This document shows positions 35,868 to 53,557 of a DNA stretch of 64,000 nt, in pieces. The DNA comes from Lithospermum erythrorhizon. Taxonomy: Eukaryota; Streptophyta; Magnoliopsida; Boraginales; Boraginaceae. The stretch lies in the NCBI GenBank assembly GCA_019722365.1, contig JADFUC010001497.1, positions 124,001-188,000 on the forward strand. Direction: 5' to 3'. How positions within the stretch are numbered: position 1 is the stretch's first letter; the number at the start of each line of letters is the position of its first letter. The position numbers were made by a program, and so were the translations under genes. Below the pieces are notes generated by a model. That model did no database searches. It was given only the letters and a program-made list of their open reading frames with translations, and was not told where the DNA came from.

Positions 35868-37103
35868 TGTAATAAAAAACTTGCAATACTAAATAAGTTG
35901 AAATTCTAACAAGATTATACCAAGTAAACAAGTAATATAATAAAATGAGTAGGATGGAAAGATTGTACCAATTTCAATGCAACTCGTAATCGATTGAAGA
36001 TGATGATGCTAATTCTTTGGAAATTCTTGATCAAATTATTTATTCTCCAAGATGAATATATAGAACATTTATAATTGAAGTAGTAAAAACTGAGAGACAG
36101 AAGTATGATATATATTTAATGTGTGGAATGAACTAGCTTGTATAATTGAGTAATATGAATTAATGATATTTGATGTGAGTAATGAATGAAAGTTGTGGTT
36201 CTTTATTTATAGGAGGAAAAAAACGGCTATTTTTTCACGAACCCGAGCGTCCGGTGAGCCAAACGGATACGCCTAATAGGATATCTTCTTTGAAAGCGGC
36301 TATTGTTTACATAACGGCTACTTACCGGACGTCCGGTAGAACAAAGCGGATATCCGCTAATAAGGCTAAGGAATCAATTTAAGATGCCTTCTACCGGACC
36401 GTCGGTTTAATTTGGGGCGTCCGCTCACGATGCTGAACCACTAGCGAGCGTGTTCGAGCGATTGAGCGTCTACGAATCCGTAGCGAGCGTGTGCGGGACG
36501 AATGTTTTTGCTAAAACCTCGGCCCACCACACCCATTAGTAAGTGGGCCGACAAAGCGGGCCGTGGGCCTAGCGAGCGTGGGCCAATTCCGAAAGCGGAC
36601 TAGCGAGTGGACCTTGACGGTCCACCCGAACTCCGACCCTTGCCACGTCTAGTTGAGTCTAAGGAACAGGGTTGGCTGGCCCATTAAACGTGAATCGGTG
36701 GCAAGGTAATATGTTCGATTGGCGGATCCCAATAATGGATTGGGCGGGGAGCCGTCTGATAAGGAAATATTAGGCTCTTGTCGGTTCGAGGCCAAGGCCG
36801 ATATGGGTACTGATTTTAAATGGTACTAGGTTTACAACTTTTATGATATATTTTTTTTGTCTAAATGGTACCATGTTGAAAATTAAATAGATAACATTTG
36901 ATTAAAATTGAACAAATATTATTTCTAATTAAAATTAATACTTTAAAAAGCTATTTGAAGAAACTCTTTTCTCACCAAGCATTTATACTGTACAAATGAA
37001 CGAAGACAATACAATGATTAGGTTTCAATCATTGTAGGATGAAACTTAAGAAAGTAACAAAGTCACCAACGATTTGGGTTGTGACGTTTCACAAGAATTC
37101 AGT

Positions 37104-37286
37104 CTACCCATTCATTAGATAAACATGGTGTGTTTCGTCGCCATCTTCGGACCTTTCATTTTTTATTTTCACGTCATACAGCTCGTCATCAATAGCTAGC
37201 TTACAATCACCTTGCAAAAAAAAAATTGACACCTTGGATAGGCGGGGAGGCAACGATTTTTGATAACCTTGAGAATTTTCTTGCAT
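37104..37286 (-). other. Open frame of 60 codons, unrecognised
   Basis: A minus-strand frame with protein-like composition (CKLAIDDELYDVKIKNERSE near its C-terminal half) in the 5' part of element C, antisense to the transposase. It may be a captured gene fragment or chance. No domain is recognised. Confidence 0.2.
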
Positions 37287-38459
37287 GACTACTTCCTTTG
37301 GAATTTCACTTCACTTGAAGGCATAGTGAACTTGTGATGTGTGAATTTGTTATTAAGTTGATACCTATGGTTTGTGAACTTGTGAATTGTGATTAGTAAA
37401 TATGAAAACTGATCTATTTATGGATGAAGAAAAATATTTATGCAGATTTTCTGATAGAAGCGGTATACCTTTAAATGGAGCGGTACCTCGGGAAATATTT
37501 TCATGGAGACGTGAAAGGAAAGCGACAACTTATTTAAATTGTAGAGTACTCTTTCATGCAAAATAGGTGTTAAGGGGTTAAAGGGAACTTGTCATCTTGC
37601 TCCCACACTTAAGTGGTCATAAAATCACTAAGATAGTGGTGGGGAGGGTGGTACACAATGAACTATTAATATCAAAAGCGAGTAAAAACTTTTTTTTAAT
37701 ATTTTGGTTTATAGGATTAAAACTATGAAATTTATGTGTCAGTAGTTCTTTTGCCTTTTAATCATTGTGATGAATGACGTTTCACTAAATTGATACAAAA
37801 ATGTCATTAATCCCGAGCAATACGTATCTCCGTACTACTTCTGAACCTATGCTTTTTTAAATATTTTAAAATGAAATAGATCTTCTAGGTAAACTCTTAT
37901 GAATTTTCTTTATAAAATGTGTTTTGACTAGTGAATATTGGTGTCTTTTGGATTTTGATATAATGTGTGTAACATGTCATTGGATTGATCATGATTGGAT
38001 CTTACAAAAGGAGGAGTATATATTTTAGATGGTGCTAAACATAACAATATTCAAAATTCGGTAGGTAACTTCTCGTATGTGCCAATGATTATAAATGTTT
38101 GAGGCCACGATTACTTCAATTTCATTACGATAATCGTCCGCTAATACCGTTTCAATTGAAAATTAAAGATGCATATTAAATAGGATTTTAGTGAACTTTT
38201 CACGTTAGATGTTTATATCACGTCAGCACAATTAGTAACTAAAAAGATGGAATAAAAGTTGTTTGGGATGAGTTAGTTTATGATGATTAGATTTGTATAG
38301 TTTGTATAATTTTGATTGAAGGAAACTCATGTAAGCTCCTGGCCCACACGAGTATAAACTGTGAACGGCTTAATAATAAAATATCTATTTTGTTTCAATT
38401 TGACAAGTGTATACATTTTTAATACCTCTAAATGTCATTAAAACGTCATACCACCTCAT

Positions 38460-38700
38460 CATAAACGGTACCACGCTTTAGTTAAACGTGAATGCCCGTT
38501 ATTATCTCACGGTACCACGTTTAAAACAATAAATGAATTCTACTCTCTGGAAGTTAAACGACCCAATGTTAAAAAACAACGACCCACCGTTTGCTATTTT
38601 AACATGGTACCGTTTTGTTGAAACGGTATCACGTTGACTTGGAATCTATGATAAACTTTCTCTAAGTGAAACGTGGTACAATTGGAAATCAAACGGCACC
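38460..38700. repeat. AAACGGTACCACGTTT-type repeat cluster in element C
   Basis: Several copies of ACGGTACCACG and AAACGTGGTAC variants lie between the transposase remnant and the second gene. The same palindrome recurs at 39845-39890 and 39910-39940, and related forms are in element B. Their position equals that of the GGACGTCCG cluster in element A. Confidence 0.65.
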
Positions 38701-38888
38701 ACGTTTATATCAGTTAAGGGTTTGAAAGGGCGCGATTTTTGAACTTCATCTCATAACTTCCACAATTTTTCAACTTCCAAACCAAAATTAACCTACAAAT
38801 TTCTTCAATTATTCCTCACATCAACCCATAAACTTCTTTTAAGTGTTCTATTTCAAAATCTATTGTTGATTAACACTTCAATTTCAAA

Positions 38889-39330
38889 ATGGCACGAAAA
38901 AAAGAGGGCAACCACCATCCACACAAGGACAATGATGATGAGAAGAGGCTAGACAACCCATAGTGGAAGAAGAAGAACCACAATACGTAGAACAACAACA
39001 TGAAGAAGTCGAGGCCGAAAATGAGGATGTTGGGGTTGTCGAAAGTGGAGGCACAAATGCAAGACAAGGAATGTACCTCGATGAAAGCGAGATCAAACAA
39101 TTCACGGGTAACCTCTTATTCCAATATTTAGATGATGCTAAATTAAGTGGAATTTGTACATTTAGTTGTGAATGGTATCCGGATATAGTAGTGCAATTCT
39201 ATAAGTCTATGGGCATGGATCGTAAGGCCGAACTAGATAATGGTGACCCTATGATAGGACTTACATTTAATGTCAACGGTGTACAAGGGATGATAACCGA
39301 GGAGGATTTGAGAAGTGAGTTTTTATGACT
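38889..39330 (+). pseudogene. hAT-associated second gene, N-terminal part (element C)
   Basis: An ATG at 38889 starts a basic MARKKEG-like peptide, with a frame change into the main frame at about 38960. The encoded acidic leader is followed by RQGMYLDESEIKQF, CEWYPDIVVQFYKSMGMD and NGVQGMITEEDLRSEF. These align with PGMYVDEKELEG, CIWYPELVREFYMYMQVD and KKGILDYHMIAQEFGI in element A. The frame stops at TGA near 39328. It is an independent copy of the same family, in the same place relative to its transposase. Confidence 0.6.
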
Positions 39331-40225
39331 AGGCATGAGAATGATGACGAGGGGTGTATAGAGGATTATCCGACTAGGGGGTGGTGTGAGAATTGGCCCA
39401 TAAAACAAGAAGAATGTGCTAAGATTCTTAACAATAATCGTAGAGCCCTCAATCCCAAGTTAATTTATAAGTATGATGTTATGGTGTTATAGGGTGTATA
39501 GAGGATTATCCGACTAGGGGGTGGTGTTATGTGCTAAGATTCTTAACAAGATTCTTAACAATATTCATATGTATGATATTATGGTGTTTGAAGTTGAACA
39601 ATGTTCTTCATTTTTTTACTTTTATGTTTGAACGATTTACATTTCAGGTTATGTTTCAAATTGTTGGTTTTAAGTTTAGATTATTATCATACGTTGAAGT
39701 TTGAACAATGTTTATGTTACTAATGTCGCTTATTAACTATGTTTGTCGGACGTTTTAATATGTTATTTCTCAGTAGTTTGATATGTTGTGAATGGTGTGA
39801 TATGTTGTGATTTGTGAATGAATTCTGCACTTTTCTCTGCTATAAACGTGGTACCGTTTGGATGGAACGGTACCACGTTTATAACAGAAAATTTCATTAA
39901 TGCTGGTATTAACGTGGTACCGTTTATGAAACGGTACCTTAATAGGAGGCCTAAAAGGGCCTCGAACCGGGCCCGGACCGAATACCCACCGAATATGGAG
40001 TGGGCTCGAACCGGGCCAGGGCCACAAAGTCCAATCACTCGGCCCACGTCCGACCCTCCTTAACGACTACGGCCGTTCATTGGGCCCTGGTGAGCCGGGG
40101 CGAATTCGAACCGGAGCGGTGGTCGGCCCCCGAGCGACAGAGGCCCGATTCGATTGCCACGTCTAGTTAACCCTATCATGTGAAACACATATCAATAAAG
40201 TAAACATGGCTTTCGGTTGTGTTAT

Positions 40226-41054
40226 TAGGACTTTTAACGAGTTGAACCGGACCGAGTATACGAGCACTCGATCTGACTCGAAATTTTTTTAGTAGAAAAC
40301 TCGATCCGGATCGAAAAAATTCGAGTCCTAAAAATAAGGTTTGAACCCGATTCGACAAAAAAAACTCGATCCGAATTGTCCAAGTAGTCTAAAAACTTGA
40401 GTACTCGGCCCGACTCGACTCCACTCTAAATGTTCACATATGTTCATATTACATTTTTGATTCCTAAAGACTACTTTAACATCAACAGTTCCGAATTATT
40501 AAACATACAATTATTAATTTAAGAAACAAAATTTGGTACATGCATATATTAACTATTTTGAAATTCGAAAAAATAATATAAAATGAAAAGATTTATAATA
40601 TTTACCATCAATATGTGGCTTCTTATAAAAAGATTTGAGGCTTGACATTTAGATTGAGAGGAGGAGAAAGCTTAGGTTGGAGGCACAACTTTGAATGAAA
40701 AGATTAGGTTATTGCACTTAGAGGTAGTTTAGGTTTGAAAATTGAAAATGGAATACTGATGTAGTCATGTAGTTAAGCTTAGGCCTTAGGAAGTGTTCTA
40801 ATGGATTTTATTGGGCTGAACTATTTGTTTAATGAGTTTTATTGGAGTGGACTATTTGGTTAATGCATTTTAATAATTATGAATTATTTTTAATTCTATA
40901 ATTTATAAATTATACATAATAATTTTCGAGTCGGATCGAGTTTATGTCTCGAAATCGATCGAGTATAAAATTACCTTTTGTGTCTCCATTTGAAACTCCG
41001 AGTCGAATTATTCGAGTCGAGCTTGTCGAGTTTGGATTGCTCGTCAAAGGCCTA
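40226..41054. mobile_element. Small non-autonomous hAT-like element with TCGAGTC repeats
   Basis: The left end TAGGACTTTTAACGAG and right end CTCGTCAAAGGCCTA are near-perfect inverses. The flanking octamers TGTGTTAT and TTTGTAAT agree at 6 of 8 positions. Repeated ACTCGATC, TCGAGTC and GATCCG words fill both flanks (40250-40430 and 40920-41040). No coding sequence is present. Confidence 0.65.
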
Positions 41055-43082
41055 TTTGTAATAACACGACTTTTTATCTTTGAAAAAAGCATGTGTAATA
41101 TCATTGAAAAACAACCATTAAAAAACTTGTAACTAAATACTACAATCATCTAATAGTGTTGCTTGAAGCTAGTGTAGTGGACCAACAAGCCAAGTCAGCT
41201 CATGCTTCGAACACGAATGCCAATGAATGTTGAATTGTGAATCCATATGTTGAATTTTGTTAATATGTTGATTGACAAGGACTTGTGTAGGGTGTTATTT
41301 GGGACAAGTCCCGGTTCAGTATGAGATCTGAAGATTCTTGAAATGATATGGAGTTCGGGACTTAGATAGGGCCAAGCTCGTATAAGTCCCAGTGCAACGA
41401 ATTTTGAGGCGGGTTTTAAGTTGGTTTCAAGGTTTTTTAGCCTAGTTTTTTCAATTCGGTTAGTTATAGACCTAAGGATCTTTGTAACCTAAATATATGA
41501 ACATTAGGAGCCTTCATTGTATGTGAAGTATCACCACCTCAAATATGAGGATCAATAGAGAGTCATGAGAGATTTAAGAGAGAGCTTATATGAGAGGCTT
41601 GTAATTTAGATTTTCATGTTGATGAGAAAACACTCAATTAAGAAGTCTAGGTATTTAGTAATTTATGAATGCTTGAACGCTTCAATTATTGAATAGAAGA
41701 ATTGGTTCTTGAATCTTGTAATCAATCTTTTCGAGTTTAATTAGTAGATGTGCAACAAGCTGAATTTAACTCTCATTGAGGATGAGGATGAACCATGGTG
41801 AATTTCCTTGTGTGCAACAATTTTTTATTATTATCGTCATTTGATGAATTAGTGGGTTATAGATATGGTTATTAGTCACTACCACAAATATCCTACTTAC
41901 TGGTTAAGATCCTTATAACTAGTATCCTAAACATGATATGAGTTATTGGGGATCATAGAATATTTTAATTTGCCAGTAATGGTGTAGTATTCCTAACAGT
42001 AATCTAGGCAACATCACCATTCACGGTGCATGAATTACGAGTCGAACCGAGCTCAAGTTTGTTCATCATTATACGTTGATACGCTCAACGTAGGGCGCAC
42101 CCGCACGGTTAGTCCATCACCAATATGGGGAGGTTATCCGAGATGTTCATCATTATGTCACTATTGATAGTTGAAAGAATCGAACCAAGCTTGAATTTCA
42201 TTATCAACAAGTACAACAGACTCGAGTTAGATTAAATACTAGGTCGTAGTTGGAAGAACATGATTTCAATTACAAGTAACCAAAAATGTTAAATTTTGCC
42301 TAAATCAGAATGGTCAAATATTTAAAGCATTGAGTTTGTATGAGTGACCAAGTCTTAAGTTAACACGCTTGTAGTTCGGCTGTTATGATGTTAGAGTTAA
42401 ATTTGTAACTGATTTCTCTTCTTTATCTCAGTCCTTTAAGACTGTCCACATTCAGAAATGTTGGAAGTCTTTAAACTTAAATGAATACTTACAAATTTAG
42501 TATTCATCCTTATCTTGATTTCAATACAATTGCTTTTTGGTGAGGTGGTTTCCCTATTTTTTGCCTTTTCAAGAAACGTACAAAGAATTTGAGGGAGAGT
42601 TTTGCACATTTCATGCATGTAAAGATCAGCATTTGCTGGTAAGCTTCTTTAATCCTCTTGTTGGTTGTTATTTAATGTTAGAATTATTTTATGGTTATCT
42701 TAAAATTCATCAAGTTCGACGTTCTTTACGAGAGAAATGAATGTATTCAATCGTAGAGTCAGGATTTTGTTTCTTGTAGCGATGCATATTAGGTAAAATA
42801 TTTGAAAGAATCAAGAAAGTAAAGGTAAACTTTCATTTTTCTTGACATTTTTTATGTCCATCCCTCCGCCCCCTTATCACCATAATTTGGACTGATAAAT
42901 GAATTATCATAACATTAGTTAGGTAATTTATAGAATTAAAATACATGGTTTCTCAACTTATTTCATACTAGCATTGAACTGACTTATTATATGAAAATTA
43001 CTCAAGTTTGAACAAATAATGAAAGTTGTTTATATATATATGTAGAGGAAAGAGGTGATCAAGTTATTAGGAGTTTGAAGAT
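41055..43082. other. Intergenic region upstream of the LEA-2/CC-like gene
   Basis: No convincing ORF or RNA. 41290-41830 has features of a solo LTR or leader (CAAGTCCCGGTTCAG, repeated GAGAG), but no matching copy lies in the window. A TATATATATATG run at 43030-43042 may be part of the core promoter of the following gene. Confidence 0.45.
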
Positions 43083-44659
43083 ATGATGCACCCCAAGTAT
43101 GAATCAGATGTAGCAAGCATAGAAGCATCATCATCATCGCCTGCATCTCCAAAGAGGGCTGTTTATTATGTCCAAAGCCCTTCTCGTGATTCTCACAGTG
43201 ATCCTGATAAGTCATCAGTACAAGCAACACCTAGCTTTCATAGCCCGACAGATTCGCCATCGCATCCATCATCATTTGATAGGCATTCTAGGTCCTCGTC
43301 TGCCAGCAGGCTGTCGGGGAATTGGCGTTGGGTGACGAGGGGACACAGGAGGAGTGGTAAGGGGTGGCAGGATTATAGGAGGAGTGGTAAAGGGTGGCAA
43401 GGTTGCAATGTTATTGATGAAGAGGCTGATTATGATATAGATGATGAAGGGTATTCAAAGAGGTTTAAATATTTTCTTTCTGTTTTGGTTCTTGGTGCAA
43501 TCTTTGGATTGTTTTGTTTGATCATTTGGGGTGCTAGTAGGCCATACAAACCACACATAAGCATGAAGGTAAATCCCAACACAAAGTTCCTGGTGGAATT
43601 TATTAAAGACCAAAGGGGCAACATCACCTCAATTTTGAAAAATTTACGAGTATACTTCTTAGTTTATTTACACAAAATATAATTAATTGTCCCCGTCTTT
43701 CAATTGAAATTTCTTTAATGTATATATCCCTCATTACTTGTTCAAGATGCGCCACTTACTGATGGCTTTAATGCTCAAGCTTTTTTTACTTGACAAAACT
43801 CTACCAATTTTTTTTTTTTGTTTCAAATAAGATCACTTAATCTAATACAATATTTCATTAATTTTTCCTTTCAGTTTCCTACTAATGTATTCAAAAGTTA
43901 TATTTATTAATTGTTGTTTTAGTTATTGATTAAGGATATATAAGTAAAATGTACTTCATTCTTAATTGCTTCTTAATTAACGTGAAAGTTGCTAGGATGT
44001 CAAGTAAAAAAAACCAAAAGGAGTATTTTTGTTACATTCAAAATTTCGCTTCTCGCAGAGCTTGAAGATTCATAGCTTCCATCATTGGCAAGGTGCTGAT
44101 CATACAGGTGTTCCAACAGAGTTAATTTCACTGAATTGCTCTGTTCACATGGCTATTCACAATCCGGCTACATTCTTCGGCATCCATGTCAATGCAGATC
44201 CTGTCAATCTGATCTACTTCGAACTTCCAGTTGCTACTGGCAAGGTGAGGTTCGCCCCATTGTAAAACATCGAATTGCTCTAGTAGTAAACGAGTCTAGT
44301 AAAGACCGCAGTCTCTCAGCTCGATCTCTTACAGTATCACCACGAAAACCACCCATCTGACATTTCATTTTGACTCGCAGTTGAAAGAACATTATCAGCC
44401 GAGAAAGAGCGAGCGGATATTGGCGGTGAATATGTATGGCGACGGAGTTACTCTATATGGAGCCGGAGACGCCTTTGCAGGAGTAGCAAACAAGGGTAAC
44501 ATTCCAATGAAGCTGGATTTCAAGTTGCAGTCTCAAGGGGATGTAGTAGGGAAGTTGGTCAAGACTACACATCAACTTCATATCTATTGTACGTTGATAA
44601 TCGATTTTAGAAGCAGAAAAGAAGCTGAATTTGAAGGAGATTCTTGCACATTTGATTGA
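43083..44659 (+). CDS. Companion of cellulose synthase/LEA-2-like membrane protein
   Basis: Three exons in phase, 43083-43568, 44059-44244 and 44381-44659, give 316 aa. The cytosolic N-terminus (1-128) is Ser-rich with the family signature VYYVQSPSRDSHSD (about 28) and SFHSPTDSPSHP. A membrane segment covers about 130-150, followed by a lumenal or apoplastic LEA-2-like domain (VHMAIHNPATFFGIHV, RKSERILAVNMYG, ending DSCTFD). In Arabidopsis, proteins with this N-terminal signature include CC1/CC2, which link cellulose synthase complexes to microtubules. This protein lacks the long proline-rich loop of CC1, so it may be a shorter paralogue of unproven role. An 11-residue repeat (RRSGKGWQ) is duplicated at about residues 91-110. 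Two in-frame ATGs start it; the first is chosen. Confidence 0.85.
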
Positions 44660-45875
44660 AGAAAGTTTGATCTTCTTGATCGTGTCAAGTACCTCCAATT
44701 GATCTAGATTTTTAGTTGTATGTAATAGAGAGTTTAGGTCTGAGCTTGATTCTCATTGTTATGGTCAGGATTAGAAACTAAAGAATGTTAGAAAATATCG
44801 ATTTTATATTTATTAGAAAATGAATAAAAAGATATTTATAGCAAAGTTTTTGTCTTCGAAAACGAAAACGTCAAAATTAATTAATTGTCTCATGTTAAAA
44901 GTTCAGTGATGGAATAAGACATTTTAAAAGTTTAATGATGGAACAGTGATTGAGTTAAAAGTTGTATGATGATCCGGCCATTAATCTTAATTTAGTTAAT
45001 GAGTTTGAAGATTTATATTTATTATAATATCTATGTTTATACAAATAAATTTTAATGTATATAACTTATCTTGAGTTTCCAAAATTTTACATCATTTCTT
45101 AAATATTTCTATAATATTTCCAAAACATTTATTATTTTTGTCATTTCAAACTATTGTGATCGTTTCGATTGCTTATTTTTTAACGCAACTTATGTTAGGA
45201 CATTTATAAAAAGCTGCCAAATTTATTTTCGATTGCTAGGCCACCAACTTATAAATGGTGAGATTATATACGTTTTATCAAAATAACTTATAGCTGACAA
45301 AAATCTATTTGATTGGTAAAAGGTGAAAGTACATATAAGGACATCACATTTATATAACATTTTTTTTATCTTTATGATATAAATAAATTAAGAATTTAAT
45401 ATTTGAGTATTAAAAATAATTGAAACTAAAATATATATTTTATAACTGAAAATATAATATTTATGATATCAATAATAGAAATATGGGTAATCAAGTAATT
45501 TATTAAATAAAGGGAGTGATTTGTTATTAAATAAGGAGTAATCAAGTAAGTAATTTATTAGTTCAAACTAGAAAAATAAGTTGGTGAAAAAAAGTTAGTA
45601 ATTAGAACTTTTTTTGAATCAACTTATAAGTTACTTAGAACTTATAAGTTGAGTGTTAGAAATATTTGCCAAAAACTTAAAAAAAATAAACTTAGCCAAA
45701 CACCCTCTATATCCAAAAATAAAACTTTTAACCATGGTGAAAAATGGTTTAGCTTAAATGGACAGCACAAATTGGCATGCATCAAAAGAGTGATTTTACA
45801 TATTACATTTTACAGAAAGAATGGGTTTATCAATAATGGTGAAATTAGCATGGAAACAGAATGGGACTGACAAAC
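44660..45875. other. Convergent intergenic region
   Basis: Holds the 3' ends of the LEA-2/CC-like gene (+) and the peptidase gene (-), otherwise AT-rich non-coding sequence. No RNA gene or repeat boundary is recognised. Confidence 0.5.
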
Positions 45876-51358
<5,483 letters not shown>

Positions 51359-52431
51359 TTGTTGGCCGTCGACTGTCGGATAAAACTCAACGAAGCATCT
51401 CCCAGTTTTAATAACGAGTCATATGAGATAATGATATAACGGTTGAGTTATTATTGATGATTAAGACGTTCGAATCTTAGTGTGGGAAAAGAGTTGAAAA
51501 TTATTGTAATCTTAATTATCAAAAGCAAAAATAACCGGTCTTATTTTAATTCGATTTGATAGATGTGTGTATTGAGTTGTGTTTTTCAATCGAATAGCGA
51601 ATGGGTTCGGCTTATTACAGCTACAAACGAGTTTGGTTTTAAATGTATCCGGTCAATGCGAGTAAAATCCTCTTCTTCGATTGTTCGTTCCCCTCTTCTC
51701 TTTAAGTTATCGTAGAAAATTAAAAAACTAATATATTATAAAAATGTCATGTTTCAAACTAATGATTGTAATTGGGATTTGTCATGTCAAGTACCAATAC
51801 CGTATATGATTACTAGATTCGCTAACAATATTAGTTCTTCAAAATACAGTTATCCCATGTGAGCTAATACTGTGAAAAGTGTGATAAATGAGTATCCACT
51901 TGATTCTAGCAAATATATGTTTGTTAAACATTTGTAAAAAGTATGATAAAGGGATTAAAGGGTACCTGATTGATGCTAATTGCTAACGAACTCCTATTTA
52001 GGAGTGGTTGTGCTTTTAGAGGAGGCTCCGTATGCTCTACCCCTCACGCCTCTTATATGTCTCATGTTTCACATGTTTGTACATTATATTTTATAAATAT
52101 CATAAGATATGAATTGTATAATCACGCAATACATAATGTATAAACACGTGAAACATGGGTCCAGAGGAATATGAAGAGGGAGTAGATGATCCGAAGCACT
52201 TAAAGGACGGGTCTAAAGCCTATCGAACGGGTGTGAACCAGGTTGGGGCTTAATCTATGAGCCCCATTGTTATTATGTGAGCCATTATTGGGCTTTAAGA
52301 AGATGAGAAGGATGATGGTCCTCAAAGGAGAACCTCATCTTATTCTTATATGCCATATTGAAAATTTGTAACTTCCATCTTTACAAAGGGGATAAACTAT
52401 CTTCACTAATCACTAAGTAAGCCTCAGTTAG
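51359..52431. other. Divergent intergenic region between the peptidase and Mpv17-like genes
   Basis: Should carry promoters for both genes. 51430-51530 has ACGGTTGAGTTATT and GACGTTCGAATCTTAG, resembling tRNA-like A and B boxes of a SINE remnant, without clear ends. No other feature is recognised. Confidence 0.45.
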
Positions 52432-53557
52432 ATGATGAAGCCATGGAAATGGTATCAGAATTGCATGGTAGTTCACCCAGTGAAAACCCAAGTAGTAAGC
52501 TCTGGCTTCTTATGGGCAGTTGGTGATATTGCTGCCCAATCCATTTCTCATTTTACTGCCAAGAATCATCTTAAACTTAAACTTAAAGTGAGTTACCTCA
52601 ACACCTATCAAACATCTCATGTTGACATGTTGTCTACATAGAGTATACACAAATTTCACATTACTAGTTTGTTAATTTATTAGCTTGTTTCAATGGTTTC
52701 AGGCAAGGGATGAAAAGTTTAGAGTTAATTGGAATCGAGTTGGCATCGCTAGCTTGTTTGGTTTCACCTTCGTTGGACCTTTTGGCCATTTCTGGTTCGT
52801 GCTTTTACTCCCTTTGTCGCTAATGTTCCATGTTTTTCATTTCCGAAGTGTAACAATTAAGACATTAAGTCTAATAACTTTATACATATACTAAAACATT
52901 GAATATTCAGATATAGTTTTTGTGTATGTTGTAACTTGTATTATTTGTATAGTTCAGGTTTTTTTACAGAAATGAACATTTCAGTTGTCAAAACAAGGAC
53001 TCTTAAGTACTAATAACAGGGGAAGTATAGGAACATGGGTACTAATAAGTGTACTTCAATATGTCATAAGTTGTCAAGATAGATTGCATGACTTAAGATT
53101 AATGATTTGGTTGAGGCTCAGGCTTTATGTAGCTTTTTCAATGGGCAGGTATGAAGGTCTAGACAAATTTAGTAGGTTCAAACTCCAACTCCATCCAAAA
53201 TCGGCACAATTTATTGCTACAAAAGTGGCGATGGACGGTCTAATATATGGTCCATTTAACTTGATTGCATTTCTTACATTCATGGGATTTGCTAGTGGCA
53301 AAAATGCTAGACAAGTGAAGGAAGGATTGAAAAGAGATTTCATACCAGCCTTAGTTATGGAAGGAGGTGCATGGCCTATTATTCAGACAGTGAATTTTCT
53401 TTATGTTCCAGTAATGTACCAATTGTTGTATGTTAATGTTTTCTGTATGTTAGATAGTGCTTTTCTGTCTTGGTTGGAACAACAGAAGGATGCAGTTTGG
53501 AAGAAACAATTCACAGCTTCGTTTCAATTAAAGACCCCACAAGGACAAAGTAGATAA
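52432..53557 (+). CDS. Mpv17/PMP22 family membrane protein
   Basis: A small four-helix integral membrane protein of the Mpv17/PMP22/Sym1 family, found in peroxisomes, mitochondria or plastids; in plants the transported substrate is mostly unknown. Three exons, 52432-52587, 52703-52794 and 53149-53557, join in phase to 218 aa. Family marks are WYQNCMVVHPVKTQVVSSG and LWAVGDIAAQSISH near the N-terminus, GFTFVGPFGHFWYEGLDKF across the second splice site, KVAMDGLIYGPFNLIAF, and WPIIQTVNFLYVPVMYQLLY near the C-terminus (the usual W(P)xxQxxNFxxVPxxxR/Q motif). The length is normal for the family. The first Met of MMKPWKWYQ is used. Cellular location cannot be read from the sequence. Confidence 0.93.

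Larger units (their letters stand above)
31156..36651 (-). mobile_element. Complete hAT element A with a second gene
   Basis: The ends are perfect 12-bp inverted repeats TAGACGTGGCAA (31156) and TTGCCACGTCTA (ending 36651). They are flanked by identical 8-bp target duplications GTTGAGTC (31148-31155 and 36652-36659), the length typical of hAT. The minus strand encodes a transposase (35867-33593, now frameshifted) and, downstream, a second gene (32968-31878). GGACGTCCG-type palindromes cluster at 33170-33440 and 36240-36420, and GCGAGCG words fill the right end. Intact ends suggest a fairly recent insertion; the broken transposase suggests it now depends on another copy. Confidence 0.9.
36660..40165 (+). 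mobile_element. Decayed hAT element C, plus-strand orientation
   Basis: 37560-38350 is a degenerate plus-strand transposase. The inverse of the BED-linker region of element B is at 37580-37660, TTTTAATCATTGTGATG at 37756 and TTGGATTTTGATATAATGTG at 37957. The sequence then jumps to the conserved transposase-end block CTCCTGGCCCACACGAGTAT (38337), shared with element A. After it come an AAACGGTACCACG repeat cluster (38460-38700), the second gene (38889-39330), a second repeat cluster (39840-39940), a GC-rich end and the terminal repeat TTGCCACGTCTA (to 40165). No left terminal repeat was found. The middle and the hATC domain of the transposase are deleted. Confidence 0.65.
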
